Shown here piece after piece: positions 41,803 to 52,432 of a stretch of DNA of 64,000 bases. A model generated the notes under the pieces. That model saw only the letters and a program-made list of their open reading frames with translations, had not been told where the DNA came from and ran no database searches. The translations under genes were made by a program, and so were the position numbers. Each line of letters opens with the position of its first letter. The first letter of the stretch is position 1. This stretch comes from Podospora pseudocomata (lineage: Eukaryota > Ascomycota > Sordariomycetes > Sordariales > Podosporaceae), in assembly GCF_035222375.1 (NCBI RefSeq), contig NC_085888.1:372001-436000 (forward strand), read 5' to 3'.

Positions 41803-43188
41803 ATGTCCTCCCTCGCCACTCTTCTCACGGCCGGCCTCACCCTCAGCGGGTTGGCTGTTGCCCAAAAGCCCGGTCCCACCAAGGAGGTGCACCCCAAGAT
41901 CACCACCTACCGCTGCAGCAAGAAGCACGGCTGCAAGCCCCAGACCAACTACATCGTCCTCGACTCGCTTGCTCACCCCGTCTACCAGGCTGCTGCTCCT
42001 CAGTATGGCTGCGGTGACTGGGGCCAGAAGCCCAACGCCACCGCCTGCCCTACTAAGGAGGCCTGCGCGAAAAACTGCATCATGGACGGTGTCTCCGACT
42101 ACTCGGCCTACGGTGTCACGACCAATGAGACGGCCCTGACTCTCGAGCACATTCTCCCCAACGGAAAGTTTGTCAGCCCAAGAGTCTACCTTTTGGACAA
42201 GACCAAGCAGAAGTATGAGATGCTCAAGCTCACCGGCAACGAGTTCACCTTCGACGTCGACGCCACCCGCCTTCCTTGCGGCATGAACTCTGCTCTGTAC
42301 CTGAGCGAGATGCCCGCCGATGGCAACAAGAGCAAGCTCAACAAGGGCGGTGCTTACTACGGCACTGGTTACTGCGATGCTCAGTGCTTTACCACCCCCT
42401 TCATTGGTGGTGAGGTATGTTGATTTCCATGTTATTCGGTTTTCATCCTAGCGAGGTTTACTAACGCGATTGCGGCGAAATAGGGCAACATCGAAGGCAA
42501 GGGCTCCTGCTGCAACGAGATGGACATTTGGGAGGCCAACTCCCGCGCCACCCACGTCGCGCCCCACACGTGCAACAAGCCCGGCCTCTACCTCTGCGAA
42601 GGCGAGGAGTGCGGCGGCACCAAGGCCGGTGTCTGCGACAAGCCCGGCTGCGGGTGGAATCCCTACCGCGTCAACGTGACTGACTACTACGGCAACTCGG
42701 ACGAGTTCAAGGTCGACACCCGCCGCCCTTTCACCGTCATCACCCAGTTCCCCGCCGACAAGAACGGCAAGCTCACCTCCATCAAGAGGTTCTATCAGCA
42801 AGATGGCAAGACCATTGAGACGTACTCGGTTGACGTCGATGGTCTCCCCAAGGTTGACGGTTTGAACGACGAGTTCTGCGCCGCTACTGGTGCCGAGAGG
42901 TTCCTCGAGCTGGGCGCCCACAAGGGCATGGGCGAGGCGATGACGAGGGGTATGGTTCTTGCTATGAGCATCTGGTGGGACGAGGGCGGCTTCATGAACT
43001 GGCTCGACAGCGGCGAGGCTGGGCCGTGCGCACCTACTGATGGTGACCCGAAGAATATTGTCAAGGTTGAGCCCTTCCCCGTTGTCACTTATGACAACAT
43101 GAGGTGGGGTGAGATTGGCTCTACATTCAAGGTTGAGAAGGAAGGCAAGGGCAAGGGCAAGGGCAAGCACAGACGCTCGATTCAGTAG
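41803..43188 (+). CDS. GH7 endo-beta-1,4-glucanase, no cellulose-binding module
   Basis: Two exons, 41803-42414 and 42484-43188, with a 69-bp phase-0 intron, give 438 aa. A signal peptide (LATLLTAGLTLSGLAVA) precedes the GH7 core: YGCGDWGQKPN, RVYLLD, the wall around LPCGMNSALYLSEM, and the catalytic block CCNEMDIWEANS with its Glu-x-Asp-x-x-Glu nucleophile/acid triad intact. The numerous Cys of the family are present (CNKPGLYLCEGEECGG, VCDKPGCGWNPYR). The relatively short loops fit the endoglucanase branch rather than the cellobiohydrolase branch (judged by eye). It ends without a CBM1, in a basic Gly-Lys repeat (KEGKGKGKGKHRRSIQ). It would be secreted to cleave internal bonds in cellulose. 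Carbon repression is likely, given the upstream CreA-like sites. Confidence 0.92.
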
Positions 43189-44043
43189 GCGATGTCCAGT
43201 GTCGAGGGAGGAGAGATAGATGGGAAGACAAAAGCATAGCCCACGGAGGGTCGAGTACATAATGTAGTACCATGTTCAAATATGCATTCTTTATGGATTA
43301 TTAGACCATCAACACATCGCTGTTGAGATATTTGCCATTTGGATATGGCTGTGCATTGCATTCGGTGACGCTGACTGTGTGGGAAGATTGATATCTCGGC
43401 TCGTGATCCATATATGTGGAAGAATAGTAGCATTGCGCTGATGGTATGACCGTAGACTTGCCCCTTTCGACCTCGAACAGGAAAACTTGCGCACCAGGGT
43501 TAATTTCCAGGAGACGCTATATGATCTTCCAGAGGCTAACTATCTAGCGCTAAGTCAGGGACTGCTTACCCCTACAGTGCGAATCTTCTGCTCTTCGGTA
43601 AGCACCAGGTGCATGATACTTACCTGCAATGGGTGCATTTGCTACGAGACTGGGAATTTACGCATGCTCGTTCAGCCTCGTGTTAGCACTCATGGCAGGC
43701 CTTATGAACAACACGTCGTGGCGAGCGAGGAGGTTAGCCGAGTATCACGACTCACTGGAAGCATGGTTCCAGGTTGTCAGCGTCACAACAGGACCATGAC
43801 TGCTGTTGGCGATAGCTTCATCACGAGGATGGTGAGCAACAGATTACGTGAGCTCAATGGCGATGGAACGTGACTACGGTCGAGTGATATGGTTCCACTG
43901 CCCGTCAAGAAGCCCTCGTCTCTGGATCAGAGCGAGCAGTGTGTATATAAGGACACATCATCGCTTTTAAACTTTACTCTCTCATCACCAACTCATTCAC
44001 CATCACCACCACTAGCCAAACAACCTAACCCAACACCACCAAG
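43189..44043. other. Intergenic region
   Basis: 855 bp holding the 3' end of the GH7 gene and the TATA (GTATATAAGG near 43941) and CACCA-rich leader of the lysozyme-like relic. No other gene was seen. Confidence 0.4.
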
Positions 44044-44641
44044 ATGCCTTTCACCTGGTACTGAGGCCCAATCTCCAACTTCCCCCCCATGGGCCAGTGG
44101 AAGCCTTTTGAAGAAATCTTCAATCTCAACAAGCCCGAAATGTTCCAAACCGGCAACACCGGCGAGGATATTGGCCCTATCTGGAACGCCGTCCTCGAGT
44201 GCGCCAAGATCAGCGTCAACGAGCGCGTCATCTTCTGCATCATCATGCAAGAGTCCAGCGGCGACGTCGGTGTCCGAACCACGTGGAACATGGACGAAAT
44301 GGCGACTGCCGGGCTGATACAGGCTTTTGACAGTCCTGGGTATCCCGGGCAGCATGGTCTTACGCAGGTATGTGGAGACTTTCGACGAAAGAGGGAGAAT
44401 CTATCTACACTGACAAGTTGGTGGTAGGATCAAATTACTGGCATGGTCCGCCATGGAACGGAGCACTACAAGCGAAATTTGAGGGAGTTTGGAAGCCAGT
44501 GGAATACGGATACTATTTACAAGGCTTTGAGGTGCTTATAATTCGGGGAAGGTGAACCAGGGGAATTTGAGTGATGGGTTGGGGGCTACCGCGGCGTATG
44601 TGAGTGATATGGCGAACCGTCTTTGTGGTCGTCTATCTTGA
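44044..44641 (+). pseudogene. Lysozyme/lytic-transglycosylase-like host pseudogene
   Basis: The frame after the ATG at 44044 matches a fungal family with a transglycosylase-like core: VIFCIIMQESSGDVGVRTTW (with the Gln-Glu-Ser of the active-site region), AGLIQAFDSPGYPGQHGLTQ, then after a 60-bp intron at about 44368-44428 DQITGMVRHGTEHYKRNL and YNSGKVNQGNLSDGLGAT to a stop at 44641. Codon 7 is TGA where family members have Trp (TGG), and the frame changes by one near 44533 before YNSGK. Promoter elements are still recognisable, so the decay looks recent. Whether the intact family cleaves peptidoglycan or chitin is not known to me. Confidence 0.6.
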
Positions 44642-45289
44642 GTGCCGCCTGGGAAACAACGACACGGGGGCGGAGGACCTCAAGTTGGTTTGGTTTGGAT
44701 TCGTAATTAAATTTACACATTTCCGGGCGGAAGAGTATAGTTCGATTTGTTTTCCGCGGTTTTTATTTCTATCAATCTCGTTCTCTAATCTCCTCGACAC
44801 TGGAACATCATGCTGTGAAACGAGAGGTTGTTGTTTGGTGGGATATGTGGTCAGTGAACATTTGCCCAATCCAACTGCAGAAGGAAGGCGGAATCAGGTG
44901 GACATTCCAAATGATGGGAAGTGGCGGCGTACTATGATCAATGGATGTGTCAAATCCATCTGAATATACCTTATGACTTTGCTCCCAGAAGTCGAAAGCC
45001 CTGTTTGTCGGAGACTTCTCAAGGCCCACTCATACTTGCTTTGATGACGTTGGAAATGTTGCAACTCCCGTTGTCTAAAAGTCAGAAAGTAGACACTGGT
45101 CAAACCACATATTTTTACGCACACTTTCCTCTATTTTCTCCTCACCTCATCCGTGCCCCTTTTTTCATTAGTGCCCCAAAGGCCAGCTGATTACCACGCC
45201 GCTATATGATTAATATGTGCACATCAGCCATGCTCGCTGGCTTCATGTCGGCTGTCCAAGTGCGATCCAGCCTGCCAGCTCCCTTGTAA

Positions 45290-46650
45290 ATGGCCGACTT
45301 GTTCCACCTCGGCGATCCGGTATTGGAATTCTTTGTCAACCTTCCGCCGCTCTCCCACCACTATCAAAAGGGGCTGATAAGCGGCTGGAAGTTAGAAACG
45401 GCGGACCACTACCGGGTGTGCGGAGCCGCTTTATGCTTCCTGGAATCCAGCGACGAAAGACCAAGCGCCGACAAAGAGCTCTCAAATATGCTTCAGAGGA
45501 TGGGAGATTATCTTTCGGGTGCGTACGAGAGAGAAATAACGCTCTATCTTGTTCAGCACCCCAGGATGGAGGTTGACAAACGGCCTGAGGCGCGTGCGAA
45601 AGAAGCCTCCATCAAATACTACCATTTGCTGGCGAGAGGACGCAAAGATGCGGAGACACCGTGGATGTTCAAGATTGCCGCAAAGAGTGTGCTCTTGCCC
45701 AAGACACTTGGTAGACTGCCCGTGGATACGAGGAACTCTTGGCATGGAGCGGAGGCAGACGGTAAGACAATATTAAGTTCTTAAAGTTTGGTGGTGTTGG
45801 ACTTGAACACTGATCAGGTATCGTATGCAGGGTTGCTCAAGATGGATCATGAAAATCCGGAAGTCAAGAAGCTTTACCGGGCCTTTTCCATGTATGAAGA
45901 GGCATTTGAGATGTTCCTGGTGAATGTATACGGGGCGCGCATATGCAAAAGGCATACGTCGACGACACTCTAGCATTCGCCGAGGTGTCCGAGGTCAACG
46001 GAGTAGTGTTGGTTGATCTCACGAGCAAACAACCGCTCATTTGCGGCATGCTGAGAAGAGCGACCAGACGAGCGATGCTGATGCACATGCGCTGCGAGAT
46101 GCCTGCAGGCGAGGGTTGGCCTTTGTGAAAGTTATTCCTCGAGCGCGAGTTATCCCTTTGCCAACCACTTCATGACTGGAAAGCTAACCTTTAATGGTGT
46201 TTTAGCCGTTTGCAAGAAGATCAAATTCCGGCGAACAACCACACGAAACGTGGCAAGACCGATCCTCTGCCGCCATCCTGAAGAAGAAACGCTCAACAAT
46301 GTCACGCACTGTGTGATGTTGGTGGGGCTCAAGTGCGGGTTGAAGTACATCCTTGACCCAACAGGAGCTCAGTATGGGTGGACCGAGACTATACTTCCTT
46401 CCATATGAAACCTTCAAGTAATACCGCATGACAAAACATACCCATCATTCAGGCCCCTCTAATGATCGCTCCGTATATTGGGACGAACGGCTCCATGACA
46501 TCACAACGCAAACCTCATCGGAATTTCAGCAACAATATGGTCAAGACATCCCGACGATTCTTGGGCCCCCAGACCATTAGAAGTTTCTGGAAAATCACGC
46601 TTTGTTCCTGGGGGAGATGGAGCGCACCATGAAGACACCGCCAACGCTAT
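45290..46650 (+). pseudogene. Decayed host gene of unknown family
   Basis: An ATG at 45290 opens 160 codons of plausible coding sequence (WKLETADHYRVCGAALCFLE, LSNMLQRMGDYLSGAYEREI). A phase-1 intron (45770 to about 45831) leads to LLKMDHENPEVKKLYRAFSM. The frame then slips by one near 45942 before KAYVDDTLAFAEVSEVNG, and again before HCVMLVGLKCGLKYILDPTG, a stretch reminiscent of fungal hypothetical proteins ending in a DPTGAQYGW motif. Coding-like sequence goes on to about 46650. At least two frame changes argue for a pseudogene. No function is assigned. Confidence 0.45.
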
Positions 46651-46867
46651 GAGGCTTCTGTGAGGCTGATCATGAACCCAAAGTAGGTTCTAGACTGTGG
46701 GGATATGGGGGATAGTGAAGTGATCACGCTTTCCTCTCCCCATGTTTCATGGTGTCGAGCCTTCATGTAAAATGTTCATTCAAAACCTTCACGGCTTGAC
46801 GAAAATTAAAAAGAAATACCTGAGACGAAAGATACACGGTAAACAGATCCCGCGTAATCCGCAAGGG

Positions 46868-47011
46868 GTGGTTGCCCAGGTGGGTTTTGGGCTCAGGAGC
46901 CCAAAGACTTGGTCCGTCTAGAAACAAGAGATATGCAATACAGGTTCTATCATAAATTCAGTCGAACAATGGGAAACCATAACTTAAATACTTTTTTGGT
47001 GTTGATATATG
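46868..47011 (+). repeat. Dispersed repeat, copy 1
   Basis: About 140 bp beginning GTGGTTGCCCAGGTGG and including CTCAGGAGCCCAAA and TTCAGTCGAACAATGGGAAA match a second copy at 51257-51400 in the same orientation with scattered differences. No terminal repeats were identified, so it is probably a fragment of an unidentified dispersed element. Confidence 0.65.
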
Positions 47012-48900
47012 TGGCAGGCGGTCTCTTTCTCATCCTTATCGGACGCTTGGGCGACAAACAAGCTGCCAAGGGTACCAGACCGGGCTATAAGGGGGAACGA
47101 TCATGTTCTTACTCGGAGAAATCACTGTGTACCGTAGCTTCTCTAGCGTAGAAAAAAGGAACTTTCTTCAAGTCGCATTATCGGGCGTATGCGATGCCAC
47201 GCTTCCGGAGTGGCGCATCTTGACCCCAGTACTTCTCGCTTGCTCCCAGTGGGAGCAGCGGTTCAGTGAATCCTTCAGACTTTGCCCCACCTACAAACAC
47301 ACTTCAAGGCGTCGACCTCGCGACGAAGTTCCGCATACGACGTATCCAATAGATGGCTCCCGTTGAGGAAGACAAGCTTTGCAATACGAGAGGGACATCG
47401 CATATGACGGGAGTCCGAAGTTGCCAAGTCGATACCTTTAAGTTAGCAGTATGATGGTGGTTGTCGGTTAATGAATGTTTCTGTGCCAGTACGGCGCAGA
47501 TGGCTTGACTGAATCTTAGAGGGAAACATGCTGTCTGTCACTACGCTGCTTCGGTCACCGAAAATAAATACAAACTACCACCACATTACTAAATTTTCGC
47601 ACATTCTCAAGACACGGCCTCAGGGGAGTAGGCGAAGTGTTGAAACACCCTCACGACGATGGTTGGCTGTATCGTATCGCCTCTAGGTATTCTGGCGCTA
47701 GATGGTGATGCAGCTGGATAGTGCCGTTGACAATCTCTTCCCGCATGTCCTGCCGGCATGAAGCGTTCGTTGATGCACCTGTCTCGCTTCTCGTTCATGA
47801 GTAGCCACCTATCATCACTGCTCTTCTGACATTCGATATCTCTCGAATTTTACATTTAACCGATTTCAATCTAGATTCAACTGCTATTCGTGTGGAAAAG
47901 ATTACTGTCTTCGCCGGGAACCTCATCGCACCACTTCCAGCTATCAAGCACTCACGTCCTATTGCCAGCGGGTAGGTAAATACGTGACGACTGCACTGCG
48001 TCCGATAGCTTAAAGCAACGTACCTACCTTAGATGCTTCAAGGTTATCCCACGGCAACATCCCATTAAGGCTGATTCAGTCACGTCCGGCGAGTTAGACC
48101 ACAGACCCATGGTAAAGGATTCGGTGATCCTGCAACTGCGACCCTGTGAATAGCGCCCTTCATGGTCTCGACAATTTTATTTGTCCACGTAGGGTTTACA
48201 CCTGGTCGCACTCAACATGCTACCTGGCTACTTTTGCGACCGAGATGGCCTGGCATTTTCCTTGCAAAGCGGTTCGCGGCTGTCCAAGCCGAGAAACAGG
48301 CCGTATTGCTGGATTGAGGTTCTGAACTATCAAAATTCGTTGTTAGCTGTATTTGCCAGGTTTTTGCGAGATCCTAGCTAGAAAACTGCTGTCTGACTAG
48401 TAGTGCGCCAGTAAGGGGGCTTTGCAGATAGATGCCCGTTTGTTCAGAAGTATTAGCTGAATTGTACGATGTCTGCACACACCCTCTGGACGGTCAGCCT
48501 CTTTCGCTAAGGCACTCAGGACTGTCTGGCCGCCACTCCGGACAAGACCTGTGGCGCCAAGGGTGGCTACGGTGCCAGGTCTCCACCGGACCGGGGAGTC
48601 AAGGACTGATGACCTAGCGGCAGAAAGTAACCATGATTCCATCAACAGCTTCTGCCGTTCGAAGGATCCTAGAGCCTAGATAGACTGATCTTGGACATGC
48701 GAGATCATGCCACAGCGCCATCGTTGAACGGTGGCCGGGGTTATCGTCGGTCAGACATGCGTGATTCTGGGATATAAAAGAGTCGAGTCTCGACGTCTTT
48801 CCTCCCTACTTTTGAGCAGCAGCCGCAGCAGCATCTTACCTCGCTCACCTCGACACTCCGCCACCTACCACTCTCAGATTCAGCCTTCTGTGCTCCGCAA
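47012..48900. other. Gene-poor region
   Basis: 1.9 kb with no supported gene. An ACGTACCTACCTTAG tract occurs near 48018. Upstream of the gene at 48972 a TATAAA lies at 48773-48778. Confidence 0.4.
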
Positions 48901-48966
48901 GTGAGCATTCCTGACTTGCATCGGCCTCAAACCCGCTCTGACTGATCACCGCAACCCCCTTTCTAG
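48901..48966 (+). other. 5'-UTR intron of the gene at 48972
   Basis: GTGAGC at 48901, a CTGAC/CTGAT branch region and a CCCCCTTTCTAG acceptor ending at 48966, six bases before the ATG, fit a leader intron. Confidence 0.55.
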
Positions 48967-48971
48967 TCAAA

Positions 48972-49358
48972 ATGAAGTTCACCCTCGCAGCCGCAGCTTT
49001 TGCATTCCTAGCCAGCGCTGCCGACGCCGCCACCGCCAAGATCACCACCAGCTGGATCGTCAACGCCGGCCTTCTTCCCGTCACGACGTGTTATTATCAT
49101 GGCGAGGACGGCAAGACCTACTTCATGGGCGACTTCAGCGATGGCTGCCGCGGCACCAAGCACGATTGGGTTCGCCAGATCTGCGTAGACTCATCAAAGA
49201 CTAGGGCGCATATCACCTTTTCCGGCGGTACCAGGAGGTGCTTCAAGCGGACTTGGAGGAGCTCAGAGTGCGTCGGAACGGGACCTGAGTCCTGCTACAA
49301 GGGCATCTGCCCCACGTGCTCCAGGGCCGAATACACCCCGACTTCGTGCACCTGGTGA
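48972..49358 (+). CDS. Small secreted cysteine-rich protein
   Basis: One coding exon of 128 aa. The signal peptide MKFTLAAAAFAFLASAADA is textbook. The mature 109 residues carry nine or so Cys, are basic, and include TCYYHGEDGKTYFMGDF and CYKGICPTCSRAEY near the end. The odd or even Cys pairing cannot be decided by eye. Size and composition fit an effector- or antimicrobial-type secreted protein, but no family was recognised. A TATA box at 48773 and a spliced leader support expression. Confidence 0.75.
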   Translation: MKFTLAAAAFAFLASAADAATAKITTSWIVNAGLLPVTTCYYHGEDGKTYFMGDFSDGCRGTKHDWVRQICVDSSKTRAHITFSGGTRRCFKRTWRSSECVGTGPESCYKGICPTCSRAEYTPTSCTW

Positions 49359-49850
49359 GAGCTGAAGGCAGTCGAACCGGTTTACCATCCAGGAGAACCT
49401 CGGTTGTCTTGGTTGGTTGGGACTTCTCAGGCAATCTGCCATGTATCCGGTATTCAATTGAGGCTTTTGTTTTGAAGTTTTTATTTCCATTCATTCTTTT
49501 ATGAGGATCTCGTTTAGTGGTAATAGGTGACTTGGAAAATATGGGGGTTCAACAAGATTCCATAGCTCAATTCATAATGATCTTCGTAGGCTTCTTGCGT
49601 CCTTGATGCTTTTGTGAAGGATTCTCGTCATTCGCCCTTGCCTTATGCCGCATCAACGGGCTTGCCGAATGAATTGTTTATATGCACTCCCTAGCACGGT
49701 GATGCCGCTCTAACGATGAATATACCTGTAGGCTAAACGCGATAACATAAGCGAGCAATATAAGGCTTTGATTATCTGTATTTTCAACCTCTCTATCCTT
49801 TGTCCATGGAACGGCGTCTGTTTATCATCAAATTCAGCATACCAACTAAA

Positions 49851-50790
49851 CATGACCTACCGTGACATACCATGCGTCTTCCCCCTCGACGAGCTCAGCT
49901 CTGACTCCGAGCTCGGTAATCTTGGAGATCCCTTGACCAGGCGAAAATGACATCCCGCCGATGAAAACGTCGGCCCTGAGCATGCAAAGCGTTTGAAGGA
50001 ACTGTGGGATCCTCAGCCGCTGGACAACCTGCCAAAGAAGGAACAGGATAGGATTGATGCGGAGAATACTTTCATGAGGTCCCAACTGGAGATTGCCGTC
50101 AAGTTCATTGAAGCGAATCACAGAGTCAAGGGTGAGTAACCTGTCACAGGCCCACCTATGCCCTGTGTGGTGGAGCCACCATTCTGGTGTCTCCACACTA
50201 GCCAGTATATTGCCAGACCAGCCTCGTAGATAGCTTAGTTCCTTCGTGCCACTTTGATAGATTATACCATACCATAACATAACCTGACCTAGTCCTTCAA
50301 ATAGGGAATAAGCAATCTCCGTGGAATGAGATGATAACTGACTTTTGCAATTTTTTAGACCTTCCACCAGCCATCAAAGCTCTTGTTCAGTCACGTCAGA
50401 AGTCAGAAAAGGCCACAGTCGACGAGTTGAAAAACCGCATCGAGCATGTCTATAACATCCGTGCAAATTTCCCGATCAAGGAGCATGATGGTCTGCTTGA
50501 CAAGCTTTTGTGGATGTGATCAAGAAGAGAACGGAGGATGGGAAGCGGTGGAGTTGGGGGGATAAGTTGTGTGATTTGAATAACGAAGCGGACGATCTCC
50601 TTTCAGAAATTGGTGTTAAGCATTAGTTTCCAAAATCACGAGAGTTGTTGCAGAAGATTGAGGAAGCGAACCCAAAGAAGAGATGGCAATATATGAGCTG
50701 TCAAAGAGGAAGAAACGGGCATATCAGGAAGACCGAGGCGAACGTCGTCCAAAGCACCACGCAGATTGGGTATCAGGAATCGGTGTTTAT
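49851..50790 (+). pseudogene. Decayed helical-protein gene
   Basis: From the ATG at 49851 the frame MTYRDIPCVFPLDELSSDSE continues past a TGA near 49947 into RLKELWDPQPLDNLPKKEQ and EIAVKFIEANHRVKG, where a GTGAGT at 50131 could start an intron ending at TTTTTTAG (50358). DLPPAIKALVQSRQKSEKAT and NRIEHVYNIRANFPIKEHDG follow, with another stop at 50517 and coding-like sequence beyond. The protein would be wholly helical and highly charged. I read it as a decaying host gene; the family is unknown. Confidence 0.35.
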
Positions 50791-51256
50791 AGTAACTTGA
50801 ACCTCTAGATCAATGCACAGGAGATAGTTTGAGCATTTCACTCTATTTTTATTTCGAATTGACCCCCTTTGTGGAGGCTTTATCAAGGTTTTGCAGGCTT
50901 TCTGGTTCTAGTTTTTTTAAAAACCTTTTCTTGCATACGGCATGGGGCTGACACAATGTCAAGGGTTAAAAGGCGTACAAAAAACTGCTCGGTTTTTATT
51001 TCTTTCTTAGCTTACAATTCGGTTCTCAGCGTCAAGTTACCTTATACTCCGCCTCGACCAGGGAACACCGAGCCACCCACTGTGCCCACTATTGCGCGAA
51101 AAACAACCATTCAGACGAGTCGCCACCACATTCTTTTCACCGCCAACCTTATATTGAGTTATATCATCTAAATCGGCGATTCCTACCACCTAATCCAACC
51201 CCTCAGTAATCAGCAACACCAAATCAGATAAGATTTCTCCACAGGAAATGGACCAA

Positions 51257-51400
51257 GAGTAGTTGCCCAGGTGGTCTTGGCCTCAGGAGCCCAAACACGT
51301 CAGTGTAGGAACAACAAACACGCAATACAAGTTATATCCTAAGTTCAGTCGAACAATGGGAAACTATGATTTAAATATCATTTTAGTATACATAGATAAA
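51257..51400 (+). repeat. Dispersed repeat, copy 2
   Basis: Partner of the repeat at 46868-47011, sharing GTTGCCCAGGTGG, CTCAGGAGCCCAAA and TTCAGTCGAACAATGGGAAA in the same order and orientation. Confidence 0.65.
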
Positions 51401-51720
51401 TACAGATTAATACCGCACCCAGGCATTAATATCTCCTTCTTGATAAAGTATTGGATACGTAATCCAGGGGAGATTTATGCGATGTACACAGCAGCTCTTA
51501 TCCAACAATATATTTCCGGCTCCACTAAAGTAAGGTAGCCGCTACCTACTTGCATCTCTACATTCTCAAAGTCAACCTATATGCTAGAAAGAAAGAACGG
51601 TGATATGCAGACCACCAAGAGATCAGGAAAACATATTCCTCAAAAGAATGAACGGCTCATAATCGAAAGTCCCCTCGTTCCACTCCTTAAATCACCTCCG
51701 TCATCTTCTGTCCTCAGTGT

Positions 51721-52285
51721 TTACTGCTGCTCAGCCACCTCCACAGCCCCAGAGCCGCCAGCTGCTGTGCGGAACTGTCTGGTGTTGCAACGCCAGGAGC
51801 TGATGCGGTCGCTGAAGAAGCCGTTGCCATCGTGAAGATTGGCATCCTCCTGGTTACCGTAAGAGCGGCCTCCGCAGTTGGAGTGTCTTGGAAGGGAAAT
51901 GCTAGCGTTACTACAAAGATACAAGAAAAAGAACGGTGATGGTAATACTTACTCATACCAGACACAGTGGAAGCGGTTCTTGTCAAGGTTGCGGATGGAG
52001 CTGATGCGGTCATTGTAGCTGCCGGGGACATTGACTCAGTGATAGTTGGGTTAAGTTTCTAGCTTTTCGGGTTGAATCAGGCTGGTAATGTATCTTACAG
52101 CATGTACCGGGGTTGGATCCAAAGGTTTGGCATGGGTTGCCCCAGCGAGCGTTCTGGCAGGCAAACACAAAGGCCGTGTTCTGACCAGCCGTGATGCGGC
52201 CGTCAGATGAGGTATGCACTGTAGGGGCAGCGGTGGCTGAGAGAACGCCCATGGCGATGAGGATGGTGGTCTTCAGGTTGAACAT
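51721..52285 (-). CDS. Small secreted beta/gamma-crystallin-like protein (paralogue B)
   Basis: Minus-strand exons 52285-52099, 52034-51953 and 51886-51721 give 144 aa. After a signal peptide (TTILIAMGVLSATAAP) come FVFACQNARWGNPC, then YNDRISSIRNLDKNRFHCVW and, in exon 3, HSNCGGRSYGNQEDANLHDG and SDRISSWRC. The NDRISS and SDRISS signatures are crystallin-type calcium motifs. Exon 2 is 82 bp with the same phases as in paralogues A and C. A short Gly/Ala/Glu tail follows the last Cys. Its TATA box (TATAAA, 52411-52406 on the minus strand) is only 21 bp from the end of the transposon at 52433, so distal promoter sequences have been displaced. Confidence 0.8.
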
Positions 52286-52432
52286 TTTGAAAGTGCGGAA
52301 TGGTGGTATTGTATGTGCTAGGGGACTGGAGCGTCGTTCTTGATGCTGTATGTTCGATGATGATGATGATGATGGAAACTTGAATGACGAGGAAAGGCTG
52401 CCACATTTATACTTCCTTTCAGCTCTGATCTA

